Positions 17,118 to 25,792 are shown, counted from the first letter of the stretch. The stretch: 62,820 bases of DNA from Longimicrobium sp. (GCF_036388275.1 NZ_DASVSF010000096.1:1-62820), one strand, 5' to 3'. Translations and numbers: made by a program. The notes: generated by a model not told the origin, from the sequence alone.

Positions 17118-17425
17118 CTGTGTTGCGGGAGTTCGGGTTCGACAGATCGGTGCCAGGAACCGGATCACCGGGGGGCATCCCCTGCCAGGGACGGCCGCGG
17201 CGGCACCGAAGCGAATCGCAGAAGCGAGTGCGTTTGAGACGGACGCCATCTTACGCCCGCGGTCCGGCAGGCGCAACACCTTCGGTCTGGACGGATTCCT
17301 AAGCTGTTGAACCACAACCCGTTGCGGATTCATCTTCGGTTCGCCCCACAGGGCGCGGTGGACAGCGGATGCGCAACGCTCCATCTTGCCCTCGCATCCT
17401 CTTCCGCCCCGACGCACACACGCCC
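17118..17425. other. Divergent intergenic region
   Basis: 308 bases between two divergent envelope genes. It must hold both promoters; TTGAAC at about 17310 is a possible -35, but no convincing -10 follows. No RNA gene or repeat is seen. Confidence 0.4.
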
Positions 17426-18364
17426 ATGCCGCTGATCCGACTCGCCCTGCTCCTGGCGCTGGCCCTGCTCCCCGCCTGCGCGCCCGCCGCCGCACAGGCC
17501 GGCTCCACGCGCGCCTCCACCGACACGGCCGCGCTCCGGCGCACCATCGAGAATGCCTCCGCGGGCTACCAGGGAATCGTGGGCGTCAGCGTGCGGAACC
17601 TGGCGACCGGGGAATCCCTCTCCATCCGCGGCGGCGAAACGTTCTCCAGTGCCTCGCTGATCAAGGTGGCCGTCCTGGTCGCGCTGCTGGACGAGGTGGA
17701 GAAGGGAACCATGCGGCTGGACGAGCCGCTGTCGATGCTGGCGCGCGACCGGGTGGGGGGCAGCGGCGTCCTTCAGCACTTCCATCCCGGGCTGCAGCTG
17801 ACGGTGGAAGACGCGGCCCGGCTGATGATCATCATCTCCGACAACACGGCCACCAACCTGCTCCTCGAAAAGCTGAACATCCGCACCGTGTGGACGAAGA
17901 TGGAGGCGCTGGGGCTGCCCCACACCAAGATCCACTCCAAGACCTTCAACCGCGCCACCAGCGTGGCGATGGACAGCTCGGTGAAGTACGGCCTGGGCGT
18001 CACCACCCCGGAAGAAACGGTGGAGCTGTTCGCCCGGCTGCACGCCGGGACCGCCGTGTCGCCGCGGATGGACTCGCTGGCGCTCGCGATCCTGCGTGAG
18101 AACGAGGACTCGAACAAGCTCACCCGCTGGCTTCCGGCCGGCGCCCGGGCGGCGCACAAGAGCGGCGACGTGGACCAGGCGAGAAACGACTGTGGCATTC
18201 TGTACGGACCGGATGCAGCGGTCGCGATCTGCGTGATGACTCGCGAGAACCGTGATACCTCGTATGCGACCGACAATCCAGCTAACCTGCTGATCGCGCG
18301 GATCGGCAGCGAAATCTACCGTCACTACAATCCGTCGGCCCCGCCACCGGCGATCTCCCGATGA
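17426..18364 (+). CDS. Serine beta-lactamase-fold lipoprotein (class A-like)
   Basis: A 312-residue protein with a lipoprotein signal (ALALLPAC, Cys18). The active-site motifs of class A beta-lactamases are present: SxxK (S77-LIK80), SDN (138-140) and KSG in AAHKSGDVD. The omega-loop ExxLN glutamate needed for efficient beta-lactam deacylation is not obvious, so it may be a penicillin-binding-like hydrolase or an esterase rather than a resistance enzyme. The ATG at 17426 starts the signal peptide; an ATG 57 bases upstream is in frame but adds only hydrophilic residues. Confidence 0.88.
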   Translation: MPLIRLALLLALALLPACAPAAAQAGSTRASTDTAALRRTIENASAGYQGIVGVSVRNLATGESLSIRGGETFSSASLIKVAVLVALLDEVEKGTMRLDEPLSMLARDRVGGSGVLQHFHPGLQLTVEDAARLMIIISDNTATNLLLEKLNIRTVWTKMEALGLPHTKIHSKTFNRATSVAMDSSVKYGLGVTTPEETVELFARLHAGTAVSPRMDSLALAILRENEDSNKLTRWLPAGARAAHKSGDVDQARNDCGILYGPDAAVAICVMTRENRDTSYATDNPANLLIARIGSEIYRHYNPSAPPPAISR

Positions 18365-18387
18365 CCTCAGGCCAGGAGAAACGGCGG

Positions 18388-18519
18388 ATGAAGATCGTGT
18401 TGCCGGGCGGGTCGGGGCAGGTGGGAACCCTGCTGGCCCGCGCCTTCGTGGCGGATGGGCACGAGGTGGTGGTGCTGTCGCGAGATACCGGTAGGTTCTG
18501 GCCCCTTCCGCGCCTTTAG
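18388..18519 (+). pseudogene. Truncated NAD-dependent epimerase (TIGR01777-type), 5' fragment only
   Basis: A good start (AGGAGAA, then ATG 18388) opens a Rossmann fold: MKIVLPGGSGQVGTLLARAF then ADGHEVVVLSR. This is the typical beginning of a 300-residue sugar-epimerase-like protein. Similarity stops after VVVLSRDTG (about 18490) and the frame closes at 18519. No remainder of the gene follows. The break coincides with the start of AT-richer DNA, so the rest was probably lost or displaced when the island entered. Confidence 0.75.
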
Positions 18520-18638
18520 CAAATTGTACACATCAAGAAGATGAAATGCGAGAACGTCGGCTCACTGTTGACTCTGGCTATTTTTGTTGACCGAAACTAA
18601 AGTTAGCTCGACCTTCAGGAACTCGCGCGTCGAGAGCG

Positions 18639-19919
18639 ATGCCTATAAAGCCGGCCAAGCAGGCCAGACCGAGAATTCGGGCGGAACGTCCCCTCTACGA
18701 GCCAACTCCGCGGCCGCCTCATCTGATTTTGGATGAGGGCGTGGATGGCGTAGCCATTGATCTCTGGCAGATTCTTAACGATTGCGAGCTTTGGCGGTCG
18801 AGCAACTCCAGGGGAGGGTTGTTCCGCGTCGGTGGGCGGGAGTGGAGGGAGGAACTTTGGGCTCCCGAACTAGTGGAATCGCTTTCAGTGCTTCGTGCCG
18901 TCTCGGCGGGGACCGATCTCGCCCGCAGTGACGACCTAGCCGTCGCCGCAGCTAATGTTTGGGAATGGGCGGAGCAGAACCAGCTCGTCGAAACAGCGCT
19001 TCAGTTTAGTGAACTCGCGGCTCGGCTCAGTCCTGCCTCGCCTGAGCGCTCTGCCACAGCAGGACGCCTATCCCGTCGAATCGGCGATGTAAGACGGGCG
19101 ACGCGATGGTTCATGCGTGCGATTCGCCTCGCTCGCTTAGCGGACAATGAAGTGGCGCTCGCGACCGCCCATCTCGGCTGGGGTATGCTCTACTTCAATC
19201 AGGGCGATTACCTACATGCGGAGGTTCACTTCACGAGAGGGTACCGTTGTGCGATGCGTGCGGGATTCCATGGGCTGGCCGGATCGGCGACGCACGATAT
19301 TCTAGTCGTTAGCATCTCGTCTGGACGGTATGATGATGCCATGCCCCAAGCGACAGCAGCAGCGAAGCTTTACACTGCCGATCATCCGCGATTCCCATTG
19401 CTAGCGCATGATGTCGCGTTTCTGCTGTCGCGCTTGGGATACTATTCTAGCGCTCTCCCCGTTTTAGAGAAGTGCTTGCCGTTTGTAGAAGGTACGCGGG
19501 AACGAATACTAGTCCTGGCGACCCTTGCTCGCGCCGCCGGCGCAGTACGTGATCGACTGCGTTTCGAGCGTGCGGCGGCCGAGGTAGTGAGGTTGGCTGC
19601 GCACAGCGAGGAGATGTCGGATATGAGTCTCTACCATGTGGCCCAAGGTGCGCGAGGATTCGAGATGTGGGAACGTGCACGTGAGTTGGGCGGGCGCGCT
19701 GCTGCGATCGCCACGCGCTCCGGGAATAAGTACATCCTCCAAGCTGCGCCTGCGCTTCTAAACAGCATTGAGAACCGCGAGCCCGGAGACGAAGACGTCG
19801 TACCGCCGGAAGGCGGCGAAATCGATGCGCTCGTGGCGAAACTGCTGAAACGCCTTCAAAAACACACCGCTCCCCACGATGGGAGAGCGGTGCCTGTAGA
19901 AAAATTCCCAAAATACTGA
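18639..19919 (+). CDS. TPR-rich protein of the island, unknown function
   Basis: A 426-residue soluble protein. Residues 1-110 form a non-repetitive domain (IDLWQILNDCELWRSS, LWAPELVESL). From about 115 to 370 there are helical TPR-like pairs, e.g. ALQFSELAARLSP, RATRWFMRAIRLARLADN, AHLGWGMLYFNQGDYLHAEV, YSSALPVLEKCLP. No signal peptide or catalytic motif is visible. A hairpin CACCGCTC / GAGCGGTG (about 19865-19892) lies inside the last codons. Its stop is separated by a single base from the stop of a convergent small lipoprotein gene. TPR proteins of this layout can bind peptides, so a sensor role is possible. Confidence 0.75.
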   Translation: MPIKPAKQARPRIRAERPLYEPTPRPPHLILDEGVDGVAIDLWQILNDCELWRSSNSRGGLFRVGGREWREELWAPELVESLSVLRAVSAGTDLARSDDLAVAAANVWEWAEQNQLVETALQFSELAARLSPASPERSATAGRLSRRIGDVRRATRWFMRAIRLARLADNEVALATAHLGWGMLYFNQGDYLHAEVHFTRGYRCAMRAGFHGLAGSATHDILVVSISSGRYDDAMPQATAAAKLYTADHPRFPLLAHDVAFLLSRLGYYSSALPVLEKCLPFVEGTRERILVLATLARAAGAVRDRLRFERAAAEVVRLAAHSEEMSDMSLYHVAQGARGFEMWERARELGGRAAAIATRSGNKYILQAAPALLNSIENREPGDEDVVPPEGGEIDALVAKLLKRLQKHTAPHDGRAVPVEKFPKY

Positions 19920-19920
19920 C

Positions 19921-20160
19921 TTAGTGCCCGGAGCCTGCGAGTCCTGGGTTCCGATTGGTACCTCCTGCCGAATCCACCTCCGTAGTTTGCGTGGCTACTG
20001 ATGTCGTGTCCCCGTCACGATGCCCGCCGCCTGCAAGGCCTCCGTTTGATCTCAGTTCAGAACCCGTTGGGCCGACGGGTGTCGGCCCGTCAGCACACGA
20101 GGCGATCAGCAGCGCTGCGAAAAGAATAGGAAGGATTCTCCAGCGGTGGTTTGGCTTCAT
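19921..20160 (-). CDS. Small Gly/His-rich lipoprotein
   Basis: A 79-residue protein with a clear lipoprotein signal (ILFAALLIASC, Cys22) followed by only about 57 residues of low complexity. It contains two similar motifs, GGLAGGGH (about 40-47) and the C-terminal GLAGSGH, with no predicted fold. It is convergent with the TPR gene. The repeated GLAGxGH and short exposed tail look more like a peptide donor or surface tag than an enzyme. No known family is recognised. Confidence 0.65.
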   Translation of the reverse strand: MKPNHRWRILPILFAALLIASCADGPTPVGPTGSELRSNGGLAGGGHRDGDTTSVATQTTEVDSAGGTNRNPGLAGSGH

Positions 20161-20411
20161 GAGTCATGCTCCGTTGTACGAGGAGTGGTGGCGGTCACGA
20201 ATTGTAGGGCGCACCGATGGAGACAGCAACGGTAGTATATTTTTCTCACCGGTACTGGCAAGACATCCGTAAGGGTATATCCGACCCATAAATGTGCACG
20301 CCGACGTGTCCGTGTTCGCACGATTGGGCGCGAAAGGATTGACCTCCCACTCGGATCCGGTTTACCGTGGCTGGAAACGCATCCACGGTGAGCATTGGCG
20401 AGGAGGACCGA
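20161..20411. other. AT-rich intergenic region of the island
   Basis: About 250 bases between the divergent lipoprotein and winged-helix genes. AT-rich patches such as GTATATTTTTCTC (about 20233) and GGGTATATCC (about 20273) could be promoter elements, but no clear -35/-10 pair stands out. Confidence 0.4.
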
Positions 20412-21104
20412 GTGACACTAGTAGCGCACCAAGAGCGGAAGATTCTGCTGACGTTGTATCACACGCTCCAAGCTCGTGATGGGTGGAAACGGCGGGGAGT
20501 CGTCGGATGGCTGTTCATTGACGAAGTGGATGAGTCGCGACGGGCGTATATCGGCGACGCGCTCAACCACCTGGTCCGGATGCGGCACGTTGAAAAGCTC
20601 GATGTGCGGGAGCGCGGATCGGGACGGGCGGTGAATCTCTACCGCATCACGGGGTCGGGGCTCGTGTGTATCGGCGAGCAGGCGATAACGCTGGAACTTC
20701 CGGCAGCGGAGGACAGTGCTCTAGAGGACGCGAGTCTGTACATGCCGAGGGCGTGCTGGGGTGCACTAGCTGTTCTGCAGACGCAACTGAACCGCAGCCT
20801 TGGGAAGAGGCGATTCGATGAAGTAGGCTGGATGACGGCAGGTGAGATCTACATCGCAGGCCAATACGTGCTTTCCGAGGAACTAGCGTGGCTCGTAAAA
20901 CGCGGCTTTATCGTGAAGCAAGTGGTTGATCGGCCGGGTAAACCCGGCCGTGGGCCGACGTTCTACAGAATCACTGAACGCGGCCTCGGATGCGAGGCGT
21001 TGCAGGCGCGTGGGCATTTTGTCCAGGTCGTACTACCTACGCCGTCTCAAGTCACGGGACGTTCACACAGTTCAGGCCGGCAACCAATTCGGCCGGGAGC
21101 CTGA
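20412..21104 (+). CDS. Tandem winged-helix DNA-binding-like protein
   Basis: A 230-residue protein. The start is fixed by an excellent AGGAGG (20401-20406) five bases before GTG 20412; a GTG 45 bases upstream has no such site. Two winged-helix-like units are visible: residues about 5-85 (VAHQERKILLTLYH ... YRITGSGLVCIGEQ) and about 115-210 (ACWGALAVLQTQL ... FYRITERGLGCEA). Both end in a YRIT-GLxC wing, so this is an internal duplication. PadR/MarR-like folds behave this way, but the family is not identified. The next gene begins 3 bases after its stop. Confidence 0.7.
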   Translation: MTLVAHQERKILLTLYHTLQARDGWKRRGVVGWLFIDEVDESRRAYIGDALNHLVRMRHVEKLDVRERGSGRAVNLYRITGSGLVCIGEQAITLELPAAEDSALEDASLYMPRACWGALAVLQTQLNRSLGKRRFDEVGWMTAGEIYIAGQYVLSEELAWLVKRGFIVKQVVDRPGKPGRGPTFYRITERGLGCEALQARGHFVQVVLPTPSQVTGRSHSSGRQPIRPGA

Positions 21105-21107
21105 GCA

Positions 21108-21503
21108 ATGTATCTCGACCGATTAGCTGAGTTAGCGCAAGAGGAAGAAGTTCGGCGGGCTATACAAGGGCGTCTCCGCACAGGTACCATGCGGGCCGTT
21201 GCCTCCGAAATCGGGATCAGCAGTAGAAGGCTGACATCCTTCCTCAACTTGGGATCCCCCCGATTTGAAACATTGGAACGGCTGCTCGACTGGTACGGGG
21301 ACCAGCCAGAACAGGAGGTAGCGGAGGGAGTCGTGCACATCTTGAGTCTGGTATATGCGCTTCCCGCGCCCTCTCGATATCCGGCCCGGGTGCGTTTGGC
21401 CCAAGATCTACTGACTGTCTACGCCGCAGCTGAGGCCCAGCCTCCCGGCTGGCTGATCGAAGAAACAGAAGTTGTGGGCCGGGCTCTCCGTTCATCGGCT
21501 TAA
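21108..21503 (+). CDS. Small HTH protein (XRE-like)
   Basis: A 131-residue protein whose residues about 25-65 (GTMRAVASEIGISSRRLTSF then LNLGSPRFETLERLLDWYGD) fit a lambda-repressor-like helix-turn-helix with a recognition helix SSRRLTSFLN. The C-terminal half (VVHILSLVYALPAPSRYPAR) is helical and unrecognised. It is cotranscribed with the winged-helix gene (3-base gap) and closes the island. It may regulate the island or act as an excision/repressor factor; this is inference from position. Confidence 0.68.
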   Translation: MYLDRLAELAQEEEVRRAIQGRLRTGTMRAVASEIGISSRRLTSFLNLGSPRFETLERLLDWYGDQPEQEVAEGVVHILSLVYALPAPSRYPARVRLAQDLLTVYAAAEAQPPGWLIEETEVVGRALRSSA

Positions 21504-21554
21504 GGGGGCGCGTCCAAGCCTCCGCTCATCCGGAACGTTCCCCGGAGGCGAGCG

Positions 21555-22604
21555 CTACGGGTGCGCTTCCGCTCCTGGCGGCTGGTCGAACACCCGCACG
21601 GCGAAGGGGAAGGTGCCGCGCAGCGACGGGGTAGCCGGGCCCCCAGCGGCACCCGCGGGCAGCAGGGTGAAGGGCTGGGTATGGATGAGCTTGTCACCCT
21701 GATACGTCCGGATCTGCCACGCACCGGCCTCGATCAGTTCGCCACTCACCGGAACGTCCAGCACGAAGTAGCGCATGCTGAACGAGGCACCGGCCTGCAC
21801 CTGTCCTGCGTTCCTGAGCGCGCCCCCCGGTGCGCGCAGCTCGAACCGGGTCTGGGCCGCCGGCTGGTTCGCGACCTGGAGCCAGAACCGGAAGCCGGTG
21901 GCGTTCAACGGGAACGTGCTGAGCGTTGGCGGACGCTCGATCAGCACGGCGAAGGCCCCCGGCTGGTCCGTAATCCCCGCATCCGTCACCTCGAACGCAT
22001 TCTGATAAGGGAGCTGGTCCGCCCACAGGCTTTGCGACGGCGAGCAGTCGCCGGCGAAGGGATCGATCGAAGCTCCGCCTTTGCGCACCTCGAAGTGCAG
22101 ATGCGGCCAGTTGGACCTGCCGGAGCTGCCCACCAATCCGAGGACCGCGCCCCGTCGCACGCTCTCACCGTTGCTGACCGCGACCGAGCCGCGGCGGAGG
22201 TGCCCATAGATCGTGCTCAACCCGCCGGGGTGGGTGATTTCGACGGCGTTCCCGAACCCACTGGTGCCCTCCCACGTGATGTTCCGGTCGGGAAGCCCAT
22301 CACTCACCCACGTCACGGTGCCATCCGCCGCCGCGATCACCGGTACGCCCTTGTCCTGCACCTGGAAGTTGCGCAGCAGGATGTCGACACCCCCGTGGCC
22401 GTTGTACGACTTCAGGCCGCACGCGTGGTCCCGGGCACCGGTGCCCGGGTCGTGGTCCAGGTACGCGCCGTAGAACACGTCGTCCATCGGCACGCCCACG
22501 ATGGGCGCGGTGAACGAGGACTCATCCCGCGGCCCCGTGGAATCTCTGCAGCCGGCCAGGGCTGCGAGCGTCAGGGCTGCGCCGAGAGAGCGCGCGGCGG
22601 ACAT
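21555..22604 (-). CDS. M23-family peptidase lipoprotein
   Basis: A 349-residue lipoprotein (MSAARSLGAALTLAALAGC, Cys19) with a lysostaphin-type LytM domain: the HACGLKSYNGHGGVDI block, IYGHLRRGSVAVSNGESVRR, LGLVGSSGRS and HLHFEVRKGG supply the His/Asp zinc ligands. A C-terminal Ig-like domain of about 130 residues follows. An AAGGAACC ribosome site fixes ATG 22604. M23 enzymes cut peptidoglycan cross-bridges or act as EnvC-like activators; the metal-binding residues are intact here, so catalysis is likely. It faces the island across a 51-base gap. Confidence 0.9.
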   Translation of the reverse strand: MSAARSLGAALTLAALAGCRDSTGPRDESSFTAPIVGVPMDDVFYGAYLDHDPGTGARDHACGLKSYNGHGGVDILLRNFQVQDKGVPVIAAADGTVTWVSDGLPDRNITWEGTSGFGNAVEITHPGGLSTIYGHLRRGSVAVSNGESVRRGAVLGLVGSSGRSNWPHLHFEVRKGGASIDPFAGDCSPSQSLWADQLPYQNAFEVTDAGITDQPGAFAVLIERPPTLSTFPLNATGFRFWLQVANQPAAQTRFELRAPGGALRNAGQVQAGASFSMRYFVLDVPVSGELIEAGAWQIRTYQGDKLIHTQPFTLLPAGAAGGPATPSLRGTFPFAVRVFDQPPGAEAHP

Positions 22605-22914
22605 GGTTCCTTTCGAGGTGGGGTCCAGGCGAGAGTGCATTCATTGATAATCGTCAGGGCCACGCGCCACAATGCTCCCGTGCCGATGCGGCGATCCTGA
22701 TCGCGGCATCGGGAGGGATGCCGCTTCGGGCAGCGATCCCTGCTGGCGTTCCACGTGCGCCACGGTCGGAAGCGCGCTGGACAGGCCTTGTAGATTACAC
22801 GCCTGAATGGCAGTTTAGGGGAGCGAGCCGCCGACGCACCGACGCCGGCGGCTCGAACTGCAGTCGGCACCATCGGCAGGCGCAATCCATCGGGGCGCGG
22901 GGTCTGAACGGAAC
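22605..22914. other. Divergent control region of the M23 lipoprotein and leuS
   Basis: 310 bases. On the minus strand TTGTGG ... TATCAA with 17-bp spacing (about 22645-22673) is a plausible promoter for the lipoprotein. I looked for a T-box leader before leuS and saw no specifier stem or T-box sequence. Confidence 0.4.
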
Positions 22915-25401
22915 ATGAGCAACGGAAACCATACCGACAGCTACAATCCCGCCGAAGTCGAGCGGAAGTGGCAGGCGCGCTGGGACGAGCGGGGCACCAA
23001 CGCGTGGACCGACGAGGCGCTGCGGTCCGCTGAAAAGCCCTTCTACAACCTGATGATGTTCCCGTACCCCTCGGCCGAGGGGCTTCACGTGGGCAACATC
23101 TACGCGTTCGCGGGGGCCGACATCTACGGCCGCTTCAAGCGCCTGCAGGGATACCAGGTGTTCGAGCCCATCGGCTTCGACGCGTTCGGCATCCACAGCG
23201 AGAACTTCGCGCTGAAGCAGGGGATTCACCCCACGGAGCTGATCCCCCGCAACGTCGAGCGCTTCACGCGGCAGCTGCGGCGCGTGGGCTTGATGTACGA
23301 CTGGAACCACACGGTCGACACCACCACGCCCGATTACTACCGGTGGACGCAGTGGATCTTCCTGCAGCTGTACAAGGCCGGGCTCGCCGAGAAGAAGGCC
23401 GCGCCCGTGAACTGGTGCCCGTCGTGCAACACCGTGCTGGCCAACGAGCAGGTGATCGGCGGCGAGTGCGAGCGCTGCGGCACCGCGGTGGAGATGCGCT
23501 TTCTTTCGCAGTGGTTCTTCAAGATCACGAACTACGCGGGCAAGCTGCTCGACAACCTCAAGACGCTGGACTGGTCCGACACCACGCGCAAGGCCCAGGA
23601 GAACTGGATCGGCCGCAGCGAGGGCGCCGAGCTGGCGTTTCCCATCGCCCGTCGCAAGGTGGCCGACGACCGGCACGAGGGCGCGCAGGTGGAGGCCGAG
23701 CGGCCGGTGATCCGCGTGTTCACCACCCGTCCCGACACCGTGTTCGGCGCCACGTACATGGTGCTGGCCCCCGAGCACCCGCTGGTGGACCGCGTCACCA
23801 CGGAAGATCAGCGGGACGCGGTGGATGCGTACCGGCGCCAGGCGTCCGCCCAGGACCTGGTTACGCGCAAGAAGACCGACAAGACCAAGACGGGCGTGTG
23901 GACGGGCGGCTACGCCGTGAACCCCGCCACGAAGCAGGAGATCCCCGTCTGGATCGCCGACTACGTGCTGATGGAGTACGGCACCGGCGCCATCATGGCC
24001 GTGCCCGGGCACGACGAGCGCGACTTCGAGTTCGCCACGGAGTTCGGCTTGCCCATCGTCCGCGTGGTGGCGGGCGAGGGGGACGATGCGCAGACGCCGC
24101 TGGCCGAGGCGTACACCGGGCCGGGGCGGCTGGTGAACAGCGGCCAGTTCGAAGGCACGGACGTCGGGGAGGCGAAGTCCGCCGTCACCGAGTGGCTGGC
24201 GTCGATGGGCGTGGGGGAGAAGCGGATCAACTACCGCCTGCACGACTGGACGATCAGCCGGCAGCGGTACTGGGGCCCGCCCATCCCCATCCTGTACTGC
24301 GACGAGTGCGGCATCGTCCCGGTTCCGGAAGACCAGCTGCCCGTGGTCCTTCCCTTCGTGGAAGACTTCAAGCCCGACGCCTCCGGCATCTCGCCGCTGG
24401 CCCGGCACGAGGAGTGGTATCTGACGGAGTGCCCGTCGTGCGGGGGCAAGGCGCGGCGGGAGACGGACGTCAGCGACACCTTCCTGGACAGCGCCTGGTA
24501 CTTCCTGCGCTATCCCAGCGCCGGGAACGAGCAGGTGCCGTTCGATCCCGCCATCACGCGCACGTGGCTGCCGGTGGACAGCTACATCGGCGGCAACGAG
24601 CACGCGGTGCTGCACCTGCTGTACGCGCGCTTCGTCACCATGGCCCTACGGGACATGGGGCACGTGGACTTCGAGGAGCCGTTCACCCGCTTCCGCGCGC
24701 ACGGGCTGATCGTCAAGGACGGTTCGAAGATGTCGAAGTCGCGCGGCAACGTGGTGGTTCCCGACGACTACATCGCCGAGTGGGGCGCCGACACCTTCCG
24801 CACCTACCTGATGTTCCTGGGGCCGTACCAGGAAGGCGGCGACTTCCGCGACAGCGGCATCACCGGCCCGTACAACTTCCTCACGCGCCTGTGGGACTCG
24901 GCGCTGACGGCGGAGGAGCGCGAGCTGGACCGCGACGTCGAGCAGAAGCTTCACGCCACCATCCGCAAGGTGACGGAAGACCTGGAGGCGCTCTCGTACA
25001 ACACCGCCGTCGCCGCGATGATGGAGTACCTGAACGTGGTCCGCGCGGGCGGCCGCACGCCCGAACGCGCGGCGGTGGAGCCGCTGGTGCGCCTGGTGGC
25101 GCCGTTCGCGCCGCACATGGCCGAGGAGCTGTGGGAGCGGATGGGCGGCGAGGGCTCCATCTTTGAAGCCGCCTCGTGGCCGGCGTTCGACGCAGCCAAG
25201 GCGGTCGCCGACACCGTGGAGTTCGTGGTGCAGGTGAACGGAAAGGTGCGGGCGCGCATGCCCATGGCCCGCGGCATCGGCGAGGCGCAGGCACGCGACT
25301 CGGCCCTGGCTGACGAAAACGTGCGCCGGTGGATCGAGGACAAGCAGGTGCGCAAGACGGTCTTCGTTCCCGACCGCCTGGTGAACCTGGTCGTCGGCTG
25401 A
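22915..25401 (+). CDS. leuS: Leucyl-tRNA synthetase
   Basis: Class I aminoacyl-tRNA synthetase of 828 residues. HIGH motif as HVGN (58-61), zinc-binding CPSC/CERC pair around residues 165-190, CP1 editing domain (about 220-400, with the FTTRPDTVFGATYMVLAPEH block), second zinc ribbon (CDECG ... CPSCGG), KMSKS at 605-609, anticodon-binding helical domain (LSYNTAVAAMMEYLN) and C-terminal domain VEFVVQVNGKVRARM. Length is normal for bacterial LeuRS. A small ORF follows after 3 bases. Confidence 0.97.
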   Translation: MSNGNHTDSYNPAEVERKWQARWDERGTNAWTDEALRSAEKPFYNLMMFPYPSAEGLHVGNIYAFAGADIYGRFKRLQGYQVFEPIGFDAFGIHSENFALKQGIHPTELIPRNVERFTRQLRRVGLMYDWNHTVDTTTPDYYRWTQWIFLQLYKAGLAEKKAAPVNWCPSCNTVLANEQVIGGECERCGTAVEMRFLSQWFFKITNYAGKLLDNLKTLDWSDTTRKAQENWIGRSEGAELAFPIARRKVADDRHEGAQVEAERPVIRVFTTRPDTVFGATYMVLAPEHPLVDRVTTEDQRDAVDAYRRQASAQDLVTRKKTDKTKTGVWTGGYAVNPATKQEIPVWIADYVLMEYGTGAIMAVPGHDERDFEFATEFGLPIVRVVAGEGDDAQTPLAEAYTGPGRLVNSGQFEGTDVGEAKSAVTEWLASMGVGEKRINYRLHDWTISRQRYWGPPIPILYCDECGIVPVPEDQLPVVLPFVEDFKPDASGISPLARHEEWYLTECPSCGGKARRETDVSDTFLDSAWYFLRYPSAGNEQVPFDPAITRTWLPVDSYIGGNEHAVLHLLYARFVTMALRDMGHVDFEEPFTRFRAHGLIVKDGSKMSKSRGNVVVPDDYIAEWGADTFRTYLMFLGPYQEGGDFRDSGITGPYNFLTRLWDSALTAEERELDRDVEQKLHATIRKVTEDLEALSYNTAVAAMMEYLNVVRAGGRTPERAAVEPLVRLVAPFAPHMAEELWERMGGEGSIFEAASWPAFDAAKAVADTVEFVVQVNGKVRARMPMARGIGEAQARDSALADENVRRWIEDKQVRKTVFVPDRLVNLVVG

Positions 25402-25404
25402 GCC

Positions 25405-25764
25405 GTGGACGGCGCGCCGGGGAACCTGTCCCGGGGCGCCGTGGGGCGGCGGCTGGTGCAGGAGGCCACCTTTCCGCCGGCGCTGAACTCCATCCACGAG
25501 GCGCTCTCCACCCTCGACGCCGACTACCACACGCGGCACGAGGGGAGCGACGTGGGCGGCTTCCGCTACGTGCGGACGGGTGACCGCTCGTGCACGGTAG
25601 AGGTGCGCAGCCCGTACCCGTGCGAGCTGGACCGCAACGTGGTGGAGGAGCTGGCCCAGCGCTTCAAGCCCGGCGATTCGCCGGCCGTTTTCGTCAGCCC
25701 CGCCGACGAGGCCCGCTGCCGCAAGCGCGGGGCGGAGGCCTGCCTGCTGGCCGTGAGGTGGTGA
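25405..25764 (+). CDS. Small protein cotranscribed with leuS, unknown family
   Basis: A 119-residue protein starting at GTG 25405, three bases after the leuS stop, so translationally linked. It contains VRTGDRSCTVEVRSPYPCEL and DEARCRKRGAEACLLAVRW. The paired cysteines and alternating beta pattern suggest a compact alpha/beta fold, perhaps of the 4-vinyl-reductase/heme-NO type, but I cannot assign it. A strong terminator follows. Confidence 0.65.
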   Translation: MDGAPGNLSRGAVGRRLVQEATFPPALNSIHEALSTLDADYHTRHEGSDVGGFRYVRTGDRSCTVEVRSPYPCELDRNVVEELAQRFKPGDSPAVFVSPADEARCRKRGAEACLLAVRW

Positions 25765-25792
25765 GCCAGGGCGTGGCATGATGGTTGGAAGG

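Larger units (their letters stand above)
18485..21510. mobile_element. AT-richer genomic island
   Basis: From about 18485 to 21510 the DNA is visibly poorer in G+C than either flank, with codons ending in A/T and runs such as CTATTTTTGTTGACCG. It truncates the epimerase gene at its left edge and ends just before the M23 lipoprotein gene. It carries four genes: TPR protein, small lipoprotein, two DNA-binding-like proteins. No integrase, att repeat or IS element is visible, so the entry mechanism is unknown; boundaries are estimates. Confidence 0.6.

Noticed and set aside
17426..18364. Clear beta-lactam resistance gene
   Set aside because: SxxK, SDN and KSG are present, but the omega-loop glutamate needed for turnover is not evident; kept only as a beta-lactamase-fold protein.
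19863..19892. Terminator inside the end of the island TPR gene
   Set aside because: The stem CACCGCTC/GAGCGGTG lies within the coding region and is not followed by a U-tract; it may act in both directions but support is weak.
18485..21510. Prophage or integrative element with recombinase
   Set aside because: No integrase, recombinase, portal, terminase or flanking att repeat is visible.
22605..22914. T-box riboswitch before leuS
   Set aside because: No T-box sequence, specifier loop or competing terminator stem could be found.
22795..24615. 606-codon open frame opposite leuS
   Set aside because: Its composition (Arg/His/Gly/Leu/Val mix) is that of a shadow frame; leuS on the other strand has all family motifs.
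25770..25790. Sigma-54 site GTGGCATGATGGTTGG
   Set aside because: The -12 GC is GG, and no activator or gene arrangement supports it.
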